Positions 12,273 through 23,595 of a stretch of 64,000 nt of DNA are shown here, piece by piece. Numbering within the stretch: position 1 is the first letter of the stretch; each line of letters begins with the position of its first letter. This DNA comes from Anaeramoeba flamelloides (taxonomy: Eukaryota; Metamonada; Anaeramoebidae). The stretch is taken from NCBI GenBank assembly GCA_027625915.1, contig JANTQA010000029.1, forward strand, positions 8,184,001 through 8,248,000, in the 5' to 3' direction. A program made the translations under genes and the position numbers. Under the pieces are notes generated by a model. It did not search any database and was not told where the DNA came from. It worked only from the letters and a program-made list of their open reading frames with translations.

Positions 12273-14170
12273 AATTTGTTTTTTTTTTATTTTTTCCTTT
12301 ATTTTTTCTTTATCCTGGAAAGACGTAATTAATTTCCCCTGACAGCCCTTAGGTTTTTTTTTTAATTTTTGTAATAAACAGAAGTTAATAAATTTTCTGT
12401 TTATTACAAAAAGTAAAAAAAAGCTTGGACACTTTTCGTTAAGTTTTTTTAATTTAAGAAATAAACCGAAAATTTATTTAATTTTCTTTCTATTTCTTAA
12501 ATTAAAAATAAAAATCATCTTTAGCTTTTCTTGAGTTTTTTGTTTATTTGGAAAATCAATAGATTTTCGTTAGGTTTTTTTGAGTTTTCTATTTTATTTG
12601 TGAAGTGTTCTATTTTTTTTTTTGAGTTTTCTATTTATTTGTGAAGTTTTCGATAGATTTTCGTTAGGATTTTTTACTTTAGAAATAAAATAGAAAACCT
12701 CAGTAAAACCTAGAAAAATTCACAGATAAAACAGAAAACCTCAAGAAAACCTTGGCACTTGATGGTACTCTACGGCACTTGAATATACTGGTAGTTAGGT
12801 TTTTTTTTTATTTTTAAAAGAATGGAGTAAAATCATGGATTTAATCAATTCTTTTGAATACTCGAAATATCAAATAATAGTTATATTTTCTTGAATTTAA
12901 AAGAATTTAACAACAGTTTATTGATTTTACACTATCCATTTATATACTAGGAAGGAGAAGTAATCTACAGTAATAAAAGATGTACTATGAAAAAAAAAAA
13001 AAAAAAAAATTTATTGAAACTATTTTTATTTGTAAAGATTATCAATTCTACTTTACATATTCCATACAAACTCGTGATTATTCAATTTAATCTAAATTTA
13101 TTTTGATTTACATTTCATAATTTAAAGTTCTCTATTAAACAATTTATATTTTTTCAAATCTTTTTTTTTTTTTTTTGATATTTTTTTTTTAATTCATTTT
13201 TTTGTGCGAAATAATTTTAAAAATTGAAAAATAGTTTGTAAAGTCTATTGATACTTTTAATCCTTTGGTTGTTAATAACTCAGTGAAAAAAATAAGATTG
13301 GGTTATTAGTTATTATTTATAAAATTAATTAAATTAAAAAGAATTATTTTCGATTATATAACTTGAATTTTCGAGGTTTTAAAAAAGTATTTTGGGATAA
13401 TTTTTAATTTGATTGTTTGGTTTTTTTTCTCAAATATTTATATGTTCAATAAAAAGAAAAAAATAAAAATGAACTCTTTGTTGATTGAATCAAGAAATTA
13501 ATTTTTTTTCTCTTTTTAAAATATTTATTATGATTTTGTTGAAATTAAATAGATCTACTCTTCTGGGGTTTGTTAGAACTCAGCGGTTTCATTTTTAAAG
13601 TGCATTTTGGTACACCCCCTTCGAAAACAATTATTATGATTTCTTTCTTCTTCTCTAGAAAATAATTTTTTTTGAAATAAATCGGAAATTATGTTGAATT
13701 TTAAACTTTTAAAAAAGTAGAAAAAATATATCATTCCTTTACAAATAATAAATCATTTTGGAACATAGCCTCTAAAATATCTTGGGCTTTGTTCTACTCG
13801 GATTTTAATATTATCTGTGAAGTTTCAACCGCTTACAAAATTGTACTTTAGTTTTGTATTCTGTTTACCAGAGAATTTTTTTATTCACACTCATTTACTA
13901 TTAAGAAAAACCTATGGAGATTTGTTTGAAAAGGTTAATCATTTAAAAACTCTTAAAATGAAGTAGAGGGTGAAACAATATGTTCATTTTATTATGCAAC
14001 AAATAGTAGACGGTAACAATTTATGGTTTTGAGCAAATTGAAAAGATTTTGAATTAAAACTAGGAACCATCTCCAAATAGAAAAAAAAAACCAAAATGGT
14101 TTTATTTTTTTAACTTTTTCTTACTTGCTTGTGACATCAAAATAATTAACTTGCTATTTCGTAAACCTAA
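12273..14170. other. Intergenic region with a cluster of hairpins
   Basis: Between the USP stop and the RCC1-like start. The first 500 bases hold the hairpin cluster listed separately, probably overlapping the USP 3' UTR. The rest (about 12800-14170) is AT-rich, with a 20-base A run near 12990, and shows no gene. Confidence 0.65.
12300..12800. repeat. Cluster of foldback hairpins with a recurring TTCGTTAGG-like phrase
   Basis: A 16-bp-arm hairpin sits at 12366-12381 and 12397-12412 (TTTTTGTAATAAACAG and its complement). A second has arms near 12444-12462 and 12491-12508 (AATTTAAGAAATA). Further copies of GAGTTTTCTATTTATTTGTGAAG pair with CACAGATAAAACAGAAAACCTC downstream. The phrase TTTTCGTTARG followed by a T run recurs near 12436, 12566 and 12659, with related forms near 12348 and 12794. 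This may be a decayed foldback element or structured 3' UTR DNA. Confidence 0.55.
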
Positions 14171-15226
14171 ATGAGTGTGAAAATTTTTGGACTAAACGAC
14201 GGCTATGGTTTAGGTGTCTCAACTACCGAAGGATGGATCAATGAATTAACAGTTTCTGAAGCACTTTCCAATGGCACAGAATATTTAAAGATTATCAGGG
14301 GGTATGAAACGTCCACAGTTGCTTTAAGTCCCGAAGGGAAACTGTTTGTTTTGATGTATGGTGAGACAGTTTTGGAAACGATCGAAAAGGAAGAAGAAAA
14401 ATTTGTGGATATTAGTTGTGGATTTAACCATTTCTTAGCAGTTAACAAAGAACAAAATAAAGTGTATAGCTGGTGTTATGATCAAACAGGGTGCCAGTTT
14501 GGTCAATTGGGGCACAACAACACAGACAAGGTTGATCAGCCAACTGAAATAACATTTTTTACAAAGCTAGGGATCAAAATCAAGCAAATCTGTTGTTCAG
14601 CTTATAGTTCATTTGTCTTGCTTGAAAATAATGATCTGTATGCTTTTGGCTTCAACCTTCATTCAGATCTTGGATTTAGTGACAAGAAATCAAAACAATT
14701 GCTCCCCATTAAAGTGATTTCAAATTGCCAAAAGGTCTTTAATAGTGGATTTTCTCGCCATTCCTTTTATTTGGACACACAAAATAAACTTTGGGGGTTT
14801 GGCTTTAATGGCAATGGGCAATTCGGCACAGGAAATTTGAAACACCTCACAATTCCAACGCAAATTGGATTTTTTGATCAAAAAGAAATCTCAAATGTTT
14901 TAACAAACACATGCTCTTCCATTGTTCTTCTTAAAAATGGCAATTTGTTTTCCGCTGGATTTGCTGGAACAAACGGCTTTTCGAAAGCTTCGGAAGTGTT
15001 CCAGCAAATTGAGATACCAAAAATCAAAAAGATTTATGGTGGATATTACTACACCATCTGTCTTTCGACTGAAAACGAATTGTATGCCTTCGGTTATTCC
15101 GATAGCTATTATTATAAATATCAGCAAAATGGTGTAGTTATTAAAATACCTTTTACTTTTAAAAACAAAAATTTTAAAATATTTTGTGGGGGCGCGACAG
15201 TTTCTTGTTTTATTGTTGAAAATTAA
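14171..15226 (+). CDS. RCC1-repeat (beta-propeller) protein
   Basis: Single exon, 351 residues, ATG to TAA. RCC1-type repeats are visible as blades with the pattern 'aFG.N..gqlG.g', followed by 'i..i.cg...s..l...g.ly'. Examples are YSWCYDQTGCQFGQLGHNN, LYAFGFNLHSDLGFSD and LWGFGFNGNGQFGTGN, each followed by 'QICCSAYSSFVLLENN' or 'KIYGGYYYTICLSTENE'-like strands. About five to seven weak blades fit, consistent with a whole propeller and nothing else attached. RCC1 itself is a Ran exchange factor, but many RCC1-fold proteins are not, and no specific partner can be inferred. Base composition is clearly richer in GC than the flanks. Confidence 0.85.
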   Translation: MSVKIFGLNDGYGLGVSTTEGWINELTVSEALSNGTEYLKIIRGYETSTVALSPEGKLFVLMYGETVLETIEKEEEKFVDISCGFNHFLAVNKEQNKVYSWCYDQTGCQFGQLGHNNTDKVDQPTEITFFTKLGIKIKQICCSAYSSFVLLENNDLYAFGFNLHSDLGFSDKKSKQLLPIKVISNCQKVFNSGFSRHSFYLDTQNKLWGFGFNGNGQFGTGNLKHLTIPTQIGFFDQKEISNVLTNTCSSIVLLKNGNLFSAGFAGTNGFSKASEVFQQIEIPKIKKIYGGYYYTICLSTENELYAFGYSDSYYYKYQQNGVVIKIPFTFKNKNFKIFCGGATVSCFIVEN

Positions 15227-15910
15227 CACATTATTCAAGATTGATAATTGAGTACAAATCATCTAACATTATCCAAAAATGTTAATTTATTTTTAATTTT
15301 ACCTTTAATCTGCTTTTCTTTCAAATCTTATTTGGGGATTTAAATTTTTAATACCATCACAAATTTGTCTGTTTTTAAGTAAAGAATTCATTATTTATTT
15401 ACATTTTTTCTTTTTTCAATATTTTTCGCTTTTTGAATTTTTAGCAATCAAAAAAAATACTCAAATTGTATAAAATTATCCAAAATTTTTTTTTAAAAAT
15501 TGATATTCAAGATTGTATAGATGATTGTAAAATGTTTAAGGTTCGTTTAATGGTTCTTTAAAATTTTGGGTTCTTTTGAAGAATGTCTGTATCTTGAAAT
15601 ATAGATTAATAACTAAAAAAATCAATTTTTTCAAAAAATTAAATAATTAACCAATAGATTCTTTTGACAAATTATTTCTAAAATATTGGAAATGCATGAA
15701 ATTTCAGCTATATTTATAAAGAAAAGGGATAAAAATAATCAATCTTTGGGCTAATAATTATTGAATAAATACTGAAAATTAAATTATCAAAAAATAAAAA
15801 AATTGTTACTATTAGAATCTTCAAAATGTTATTTTTTAATACCAGAATACATTATTTTGGATTCAGTTTTTATATTTGAGAAAAGAAATAAGAAAAAAAA
15901 AGTTTCAATT
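15227..15910. other. Intergenic region
   Basis: AT-rich DNA between the RCC1-like gene and the truncated LINE. The open stretch at 15803-16009 runs across the LINE junction and is not a gene. Nothing else is seen. Confidence 0.6.
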
Positions 15911-16975
15911 TTTTTATTATTATTATTTAAGGCGGGAGTTATTAGCCCCTCTTATGTGCCCGAATTCCTAAATTTTTATTTAGGAATCTTATTAAAGACT
16001 CAAAAATAATTTTATTATCCACTAAGGCTAATAAACTTGATGAATCTTTTTTTATAATAATATTTTCAATATTATTATTTTTTCGATATATTAGATATAT
16101 TGATTTTTTTTAATTCAGATATCCAGATTTTACAACTATTTTCATAGGCTGAGCAATTCCATAGAAAATGGTCCAAATATTCAATGATATCTAAATTATT
16201 TATTTTTTTTACGTATCTCACAATATTTTGATTTATTTTTATTCATAACATAAGAGTATCTATTTAAATAATTTGTAAAATTTCTGAGTTTTAAAATTGA
16301 AGTTGAACCCTTCCATTGTAAATATCTTTGTTGCTTGCTTATTATGTTATTTATTAGGATAATTTTAAATATTTTTGGATTTTCCATCTTGAGATATTTT
16401 CTAATTGATTAATTCTGAATTTATCCAATTCAATTTATAATTCTTTTAAGTTATTTGATTGTCAGTTAATATTTTCAAATTCTTTTTATCTAAAATATAG
16501 ATAATTAATTAATTCATCAAAAACAAGGTTTTTTAATTTTTGTATTAACTTAAATCTTCTTTTATATATTGTTATTCTAACATGATCAATTTTTGCTTCA
16601 GTTTTATATGAAAGCCTGGGAGAATGTGGGTTAATTAATAAAAATTTTGTAATGTTTTTATTAATCCACGTATCAATATCTTTAAAATCTGTTTTTGTTA
16701 AATCAAATATTTCTAATCCATATAAAAGTTGACTATGTAAAACAGCTAAAAAAATTAATTTTTAATCCATTAGAAAAATTTTTTTGTTATAAGCTATTGA
16801 TTAACTTTTTGAAATTGGTCTTAACTTTCTCAAGGTTAAACTTTAAATAAGTTTTTTTATCCAGCCAAATTCCAAGATATAAAATTTTCTTTGGAATTAA
16901 AGTCTTTTTCGTTTTATCACTATTGGGATTCATTCAGAAATCTTTTATAATTATAAAGATTTTTTCTAGTTGAAA
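15911..16975 (-). mobile_element. LINE, 5'-truncated and decayed copy
   Basis: Closely related to the 3' third of the LINE at 26479-32715. It shares the 3' tail region (GAATTCCTAAATTTTTATTTAGGAAT, a small palindrome) and a coding stretch reading KQQRYLQWKGSTSILKLRN then NRYSYVMNKNKSK. Compared with the fuller copy it has many substitutions and several frame breaks. Similarity stops near 16975. An A-rich sequence near 15892-15910 (AAAAAAAGTTTCAA) resembles 16972-16990 (AAAAAAAGTTACAA), as expected for an old target-site duplication. This is a typical dead-on-arrival LINE insertion. Confidence 0.8.
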
Positions 16976-16990
16976 AAAAGTTACAAAATT

Positions 16991-17827
16991 TAAAAATTTT
17001 AATTGTGATCATTAATAAAATAATACAATAATTGATGTTAAACAATCTTTATAGATATTTTTTTTCCAATCCATTCGAGTATAAGAGTACCAATATCATT
17101 TACTTTTAATCATAGAATTCTTTCATTATTGATATAAACTCCATTCCAAAAATTTTTACATACCAAAAAACAAAAATAGGCAAAAAAACCCTCAATTTGT
17201 TATATTTTTTCAAATGTAATATAAAATCACATTTAAGTTAACCAGTATTAATGTTTTTATAATTAATCATTTTTTTTAAAATAAATAAAAATAAAAAGAA
17301 ATAAAAAGAAATAATCAAATTTTATGTGTTAAAAATGATGAAACGAGCTGAACAAAAAATAGTATTGATTGATTTATTGCTAAGGGTAAGATGGAATTTC
17401 ATCTTAATCTGTTAAAGAGAGAATTTTGGAGTGAATTAATTTGAGAATTCTAATTCAAAAAGTTTCTAATAGATAGAGTCATCAGAAGTATTTGAATCTT
17501 AATTTAAATTTCTAAAAAAAAAATGTATTGGTAAAATGATTGAAATTTCACCAACAATTGTTGATCGATCAAATGATAAAATACCATCAACTAATTGTAT
17601 TTTATTTTTCTATTTAACAAACTCAAGAATAAACTATTATCGCCATCAAAAAATAAATTCCAGATCTAACAAAACAGATTAAATAACTGGAAAAAAAGGA
17701 AATGAAAACAAAACAAAAAAGATAAAAAATGAAATAGTTTGTAAAATCAAAATTCTTTCCAAATTGAATGTAAAATATCGTATTGTTATTCTTTAACTGT
17801 TTCAAATGTGTCCAAAATTTTGGAATT

Positions 17828-17891
<64 letters not shown>

Positions 17892-18732
17892 CTATGTTTA
17901 AGGATAATAACTTTAGTAATAAGACAGATATTAAAAATTAAATATTCTAATTTTTTCATTATTCTTTCCTATTGAACCAATGCAAAAATCTAATGATGCA
18001 ATATTTTTGAGATAAATTGACATTTTTTAAAATAAAAATAATTCAAATCTTATATCTAACTACATCATGATTCTGAAATTTCATTTTTGACAGCAAAATA
18101 TTTTAAGTTTCCTCTATTTTCAAGTGTAAAAAAATCATTTTAATAAATTAAAACTATTCCTATCTCTTTTTTTTTTTGGGAGTTATTTATATTTTTAGTA
18201 TTGACATATTTTTAGTTAATCTACAATTCTAAATAAATGACCCATAAATTAGAAAAGAAAAAATAGCAATTAAAAGAAATTTTAACAAGAAAAATTTTTA
18301 ACAAAAGTTGCCAAAATTCTTACAACAGACTTAGAAAACACCTTGAAAAAAAAAAGTTGTTATTCTTTTTTTCTAGAGAAACACAGATTAAAGGTTCAAA
18401 GAAATCAATCATAATTGCATTTGGAGAAGAAATGGGAAACATTTTCACTTCTATTTCCTTCACTTTTACATTTCCAAATGAAGTTTTCAAAAAGAAGTAG
18501 ATTAAATTTGTGAGATCTATTTATCGATTTGGGTTGCTTTTTTTTGCTCAATTTTAGACATTGACACATTTAGGTCAACTAAAAAAAATACTAATAAAAG
18601 GGCAGTTTCTTCATTCAAAAAAAGATAATTAGCAGAAATTTTATCCCATTTAGATTACAAATACCAGTCTAGAATACAAATTTAATAATAAGTATTCTTC
18701 AATATATATATATATATATATATATATTATTC
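16991..18732. other. Intergenic region with TA microsatellites and a weak dispersed repeat
   Basis: Contains a (TA)n run at about 17832-17888 and a shorter one at about 18704-18727. The stretch near 17690-17830 resembles 49110-49265, both ending in GGAATTTTAG-type sequence and sharing TTTCCAAATTGAATG-like phrases. This suggests another low-copy repeat. No gene is seen. Confidence 0.55.
17832..17888. repeat. (TA)n microsatellite
   Basis: About 28 uninterrupted TA units. Confidence 0.95.
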
Positions 18733-19175
18733 AAAAAATCCCTGAAAGGTTTTTTATTGTAAAGATGAGGAAAATTGTGTATAATTTCTTTTTTTTTCAA
18801 TCAAATCCTTTTTATAACAATAATTTTCATGTGTATAGTAATAAACCTACCTAAAGTTTATTAAAGTAAGGAGTCTATAGAATACTAAGGTAATTATTTG
18901 ATAGCATAAGTAGATCTAATTTTTTTTGAAAAACAATTCAATATTTAGTTTTTAGAGGTTTTCTAGATTTTGAATAATAATAATTTTGATTCTTGTTTTT
19001 TGATTAATTGAATGCTGTTTTGAAAAAGTCTAATTTAATTAATCACCATTCTAATAAGTGGATGAGTTATAATTTTGTAGGTTTGATTCTTAAATAAAAA
19101 AATTTTGATTGTAAATAAATGAAATTACACAATTTCTAATATTAACAATTAAAAATCTTTTTAATGATTTTTTTC
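18733..19175. mobile_element. TIR element, family A, copy 2 (diverged)
   Basis: Same orientation as the copy at 1108-1611. Shared landmarks are AAAAAATCCCTGA at the left, AGTAATAAACCTACCTAAAG, GAATACTAAGGTAATT, CATTCTAATAAGTGGATGAG, and a right end with AACAATTAAAAATCTTTTTAATGA. The outermost CCTACTATA-type ends are not clear. Confidence 0.65.
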
Positions 19176-19189
19176 ACGCCGACACTTGT

Positions 19190-20405
19190 GTCAAAATAAC
19201 AGGTCAAGTAAAGGTTAATCATGTTTCTTAATAAAAATGTTGTTTCTTTTTTATCAAAGACATTAAACATTAAATCGATCAAAGAAATTGACAATTAAGC
19301 TAAAGTAAATATGATACTGATTTCTTAAAGTTCTATTATTAAAAAAGAAATTAGGAAAATGAAGGATCACATATGAAAATTTATTCAACTCCAAAAATAT
19401 AGTAATAATTTTGTTTATGGTTTTTCTCGTTTATGGGATTAGTGTCACCATAGATTTCTCAATAATCAAAGTAGGTTGTAATTGGGTGTAAGTGATATTA
19501 GTGGGATTTGGCTCAAATAGCTCTAAAAAATCTATTATAAATCTGATTATTACACAATAAATTCTTTCATTTTTTACTAATAATCACTATTAAAAAAGTT
19601 TCATTTTGAAATATTTTTTTTTAATTCCTTTTCCAAATCTAATAATAGAAACTCCAAAATACAGTATTCTGGTATTTAATAATTTATATTTAAAACTTCC
19701 AAAAGTAACTATTTTTATAATTTTTGAATTTCAAGGATTAACTCAATAATCATCAACATAAAAGCACAAAGACTGATTAGTTTTGTTTGCTTTTGATAAA
19801 GTTTATTGTAGCATCAATATATTTCCATGATTTGAGAAATAATTTGTCGGAAACAATCTATTTGTTAATAATTTAATTTTTAAAAAAAAATGAATTTTTT
19901 AGTAACTAATCTACATTTCACCACAAATTTAAGAAGGATATTTTGTGACTTTGTAGTCTGTATATTGATTATTCAATCTTTAAATTTATGGCGAAATGTA
20001 GATTTTATTCTGAAATTGCTGAGTTTTTTACTAATAGATAGATTATTTTTAATTGATGAGATCAACAAATATTACTATTTGACTAATCGAATTTTTTAGA
20101 GATATTTAAACCATGTAGTAACTAATGTGATTAAACCCAATAACTACACACTTTGTTCCTAGGCTTCTAGTTGGTAGACGCTAATCCCTTAAAAAACCAA
20201 AAAAATTTCAAAAAATTGAGAATATTACCAAAAATTTGCAATTAATTTCTATTCCTAATTTAAAATTAATTACTTTAAATCGAGTAGTTTACTTTCAAAA
20301 TTGATTTGAACTTAAGTATACTATTTGGTTGAGCAATATTTTTAATCTCGGAACAAGAAGTAAAAAAAACTCGCTGGTTTTATTTTGATACATAGTTTTT
20401 AGGAT
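19190..20405. mobile_element. TIR element, family C, interrupted by a family D element
   Basis: The two halves (about 19190-19415 and 20205-20405) match the left and right parts of the intact copy at about 55680-56095. Left: GACATTAAACATTAAATCGATC-type sequence and GATACTGATTTCTTAAAGTTCT. Right: AATTGATTTGAACTTAAGTATACTA. The ends are GTGTCAAAATAA and TTATTTTGATAC, which are inverted relative to each other. About 780 bp of unrelated DNA, element family D, sits between the halves, so D inserted after C. Confidence 0.7.
19419..20200. mobile_element. TIR element, family D, copy 1
   Basis: The left end GGTTTTTCTCGTTTATGGGATTAGTGTCACC and the right end GGTAGACGCTAATCCCTTAAAAAACC are imperfect inverted repeats (GGGATTAG against CTAATCCC). 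The interior is shared with about 37779-38575. Shared phrases are GGTATTTAATA, CTTCCAAAAGTAACTAT, CAATAATCATCAA, TAGTTTTGTTT and ATTGATGARATCAAC. The 69-codon frame at 19890-20099 lies inside and looks fortuitous. Non-autonomous DNA transposon. Confidence 0.65.
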
Positions 20406-20756
20406 CCCTTTAATTGGAAGAGTAATAATGGGCACTTTTCAATTCAAATCCAAAACAAACATTATCCTAAGGTTATTGAAGGACATTTTTTGTTGATGAA
20501 ATCATGTATTTTATCTTTTCAAACGTGAGAGGAAAAAAAATATTTATCTTTTAACACGTTTGAAAAAAAAAAATCAAAATTATTTTTAATTTCCAATTCA
20601 AAAGAAAAAAAACAAAGAAGAAAATCATTTTTATTTAAATTTCTTTCTTTTTATTGAATTTAATTTCAAAAAAACAACTTTCCTTTAATAAACATATTCT
20701 TTTTTTATTTGTAAGACAATCAAATAAAATAAATAAACTTGCAAAATAACCAATCG
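20406..20756. promoter_or_regulatory. Region upstream of EF-2
   Basis: About 350 bases between the family C element and the EF-2 ATG. The last 200 bases are A/T homopolymer-rich, ending CTTGCAAAATAACCAATCG before ATG. No recognisable core promoter motif could be assigned. Confidence 0.3.
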
Positions 20757-23595
20757 ATGAGCAAATATAGTCTTGAAAAAATCTTAGAACTTATGAACCA
20801 CCCTTCTAATATCAGAAATATCTCTGTTATTGCACACGTTGATCATGGAAAAACAACCCTTACAGATTCTATGGTTTCAAAAGCAGGGATCATTTCTACA
20901 AAATTGGCTGGTGAAAAAAGAGTGATGGACACAAGGAAAGACGAACAACTAAGGTGTATAACAATCAAGTCGACTGCAATTTCATTGTACTATGAATTAG
21001 ATGAGCAGTCACTACCTCAAGATAGCGATGGAAATTCGTTTTTAATTAATTTAATTGATTCACCGGGCCATGTTGATTTTTCTTCCGAAGTTACTGCAGC
21101 ACTTCGTGTTTCTGATGGTGCGCTGGTTGTTGTTGACTGTGTTTCAGGTTTGGATATTTTTTCCCTTTTTGATTTTCTTCCTTGTTCAGTCTTCTCTTGT
21201 TTTCAAACTGTTCCTGTTTATAAAAATGAAAAAAATAATTTTTCTTTTTTTCTTACTTTTTTTTTTTATCCTTTTGTTTAATTCCAACCATCAACAATTT
21301 GAACTAAAATCTCAAAACAACTCTTTCTATCTTTGAACTCTTTTTAAAATTAAAAAAAAAATAAATGATCCTAACCTAACAAACAAAACCAATTACAATT
21401 ACAATCACAACAAAAATAAAACCCAAAACCAATCTTGATACAAAAAAGGTGCCTTTGTTCAAACCGAGACTGTACTAAACCAAGCCCTGTCAGAAAGGGT
21501 CAAGCCTGTGTTGATGATCAATAAAGTTGATCGAGCAATCCTGGAATTACAATTGGAACCAGAGGAAATCTATCAGCAATTTGTCAAAGTCATTGAGTCG
21601 ATTAACGTCATCATCTCAAGCTATGAAGACGAGTATTTGGGCGACATTATAATTGGACCAACAAAATCTAATGTAGCATTTGGAGCAGGCAAACAGGGAT
21701 GGTCTTTCACTTTAAATCAATTTGCGGAAATGTATGCGAAGAAATGGAACATGCCCAAAGAAAAGATCTTGAAAAGGCTTTGGGGAGACAACTTTTGGGA
21801 TCCAAAGCGAAAGAAGTGGGTGAAAACAAAAAAAGACAAAGAGGGAAATGTTTTGGAAAGGGGCTTTTGCAAATACGTGATTGGTCCGATTTGCCAATTG
21901 TTTAAGTTGGTCAACCAAAAAGAGAAAAACGAAAAGGCCCTGAACAAGCTACTCAACGGCATTGGAGTGAAATTGACGAACGAAGAAAGGGAAGAAGAGT
22001 CAAAGGAACTGTTGGTCACGATCATGAAAAAATTCTTGCCTGCAGCCGATGCCTTGATTGAGATGATCATTTACCACTTACCGTCCCCAAAAGTTGCGCA
22101 AAGGTACAGGGTACAAAATCTCTATGCGGGCGATCAAAACGACGAGTGTGCGCAGGCGATCGCAAATTGTGATCCAGAGGGCCCGCTGATGATGTATGTT
22201 AGCAAGATGATCCCAACAAAAAAGAAGGGAAGATTCTATGCCTTTGGCAGAGTCTTTTCGGGGACAATCAAAAGCGGGCAAAAAGTCACGATCTTGGGCC
22301 AAAACTATAGCGCGGAATTCCCCAAGAAGGATCGTTTTATAACAAAGGTCCAAAATACAGTTTTGATGATGGGAAACAAAATTGAACCGCTCATGAAGTG
22401 TTGTTGTGGTAACATGATCGGGCTTGTGGGAGTTGACGATTATTTGGTCAAAACAGGAACGATAACCACGCACGAAAATGCGTATCCATTTAAGCAAATG
22501 AGCTTTACAGTGTCGCCAGTGGTAAGAATTGCAATCAAGCCCAAGAAGATTCAAAACTTGCCTAAGCTAATTGAAGGCATGCAGAAATTGGAAAAGGCAG
22601 ACTCATGTGTGAAATGCCTAATTGACGAAAAATCAGGCGAATACATAATCGCTGGCGCAGGCGAATTGCATTTGGAAATTTGCTTAAAGGATTTAAAAGA
22701 TGACTATTGTAAAGGCATTGAGATCATCAGTTCAGATCCAGTAGTTTCCTTTTCAGAAACCGTCACACAGGAATCTTCACAAGTTTGTCTTGCAAAATCG
22801 GCAAATAACCACAACAGATTATTTGTTAAGGCATATCCCCTTGAAGAAGGGATCATCAACACAATCGAGAAAGTTAATAAGGATCAAAAAATCTATTCGA
22901 CAAATAATTTCCTCAACACTTTGACCACAAAATATAGTTGGGACAAAAAATTTGTCAAAAAAATTTGGGCCTTTGGTCCAGAACAAACAGGACCCAATCT
23001 ATTAATAGACACAACAAAGGGAATCCAATATTTGAATGAAATTAAATCTGCTTGTTCCGCAGGCTTCCAATCCTTCACAGGTGTCGGCGTACTTTGTAAT
23101 GAGCCCGTCAGAGGAGTGAAAATTGAAATTAAAGATGTGAAATTGCACGCTGACTCAATACATAGAGGTGAAAACCAAGTTATTCCAATGGCCATTAACA
23201 GCTTTTACGCCTCTGAATTAACAGCAAAGCCACGATTAATGGAGCCAATCTTTTTATGCGAAATAAGCGTACCTAAATACATCTCGGGGCAAGTTTACAA
23301 TTTGCTAAATCAAAAAAGAGGAATTGTTCTGTCTGAAATACCAAAAGAAGGATCAAATTTGGTCATAATTAAAAGTGACCTACCCATAATCGAATCCTTT
23401 GGGTTCAACGCAGATCTTAGAAGTGCCACACAAGGTAAAGCTTTCGAACAATGTGTGTTCGATCATTGGGAAGTCGTTGAAGAAGATCCATTGAAAGAAG
23501 GTACAAGGGCAAATAAATGGATGAAAGAAACTAGAGTAAGAAAAGGTTTAGAACCAGTACCTTTCCCATTAGAACATTATCACGATAAATTATAA
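20757..23595 (+). CDS. EEF2: Translation elongation factor 2 (eEF-2)
   Basis: GTPase that drives ribosomal translocation in the cytosol. Two exons, 20757-21147 and 21449-23595, are joined across a 301-nt GT-AG intron ([10 protein letters not shown]) and give 845 residues, the normal eEF-2 length. The start is the ATG at 20757; an upstream in-frame TTG at 20739 is not needed. The G1 loop is AHVDHGKTT (residues 26-34), with [12 protein letters not shown] as G3 and NKVD as G4. Domains II-V are all recognisable, and the C-terminus ends in DKL. The diphthamide-position His is present (near residue 702, codon 23161-23163), but the loop reads [10 protein letters not shown] instead of the usual IHRGGGQIIP, and 'TARR' is replaced by 'MAIN'. 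The residue matching the eEF2-kinase Thr56/57 is Met (RVMDTRKDE). Exon 2 is much richer in GC than its surroundings, consistent with codon selection in a highly expressed gene. Confidence 0.95.
21148..21448 (+). other. Intron of the EF-2 gene
   Basis: GTTTGGATATT at the donor and ...CAAAAAAG at the acceptor. Removal joins VVVDCVSG to AFVQTETV, exactly the conserved EF-2 sequence. The interior is U-rich, then A-rich. Confidence 0.92.

Noticed and set aside
20739-20756. Upstream TTG as EF-2 start
   Set aside because: The ATG at 20757 gives the usual 845-residue EF-2; TTG starts are not expected in a nuclear gene.
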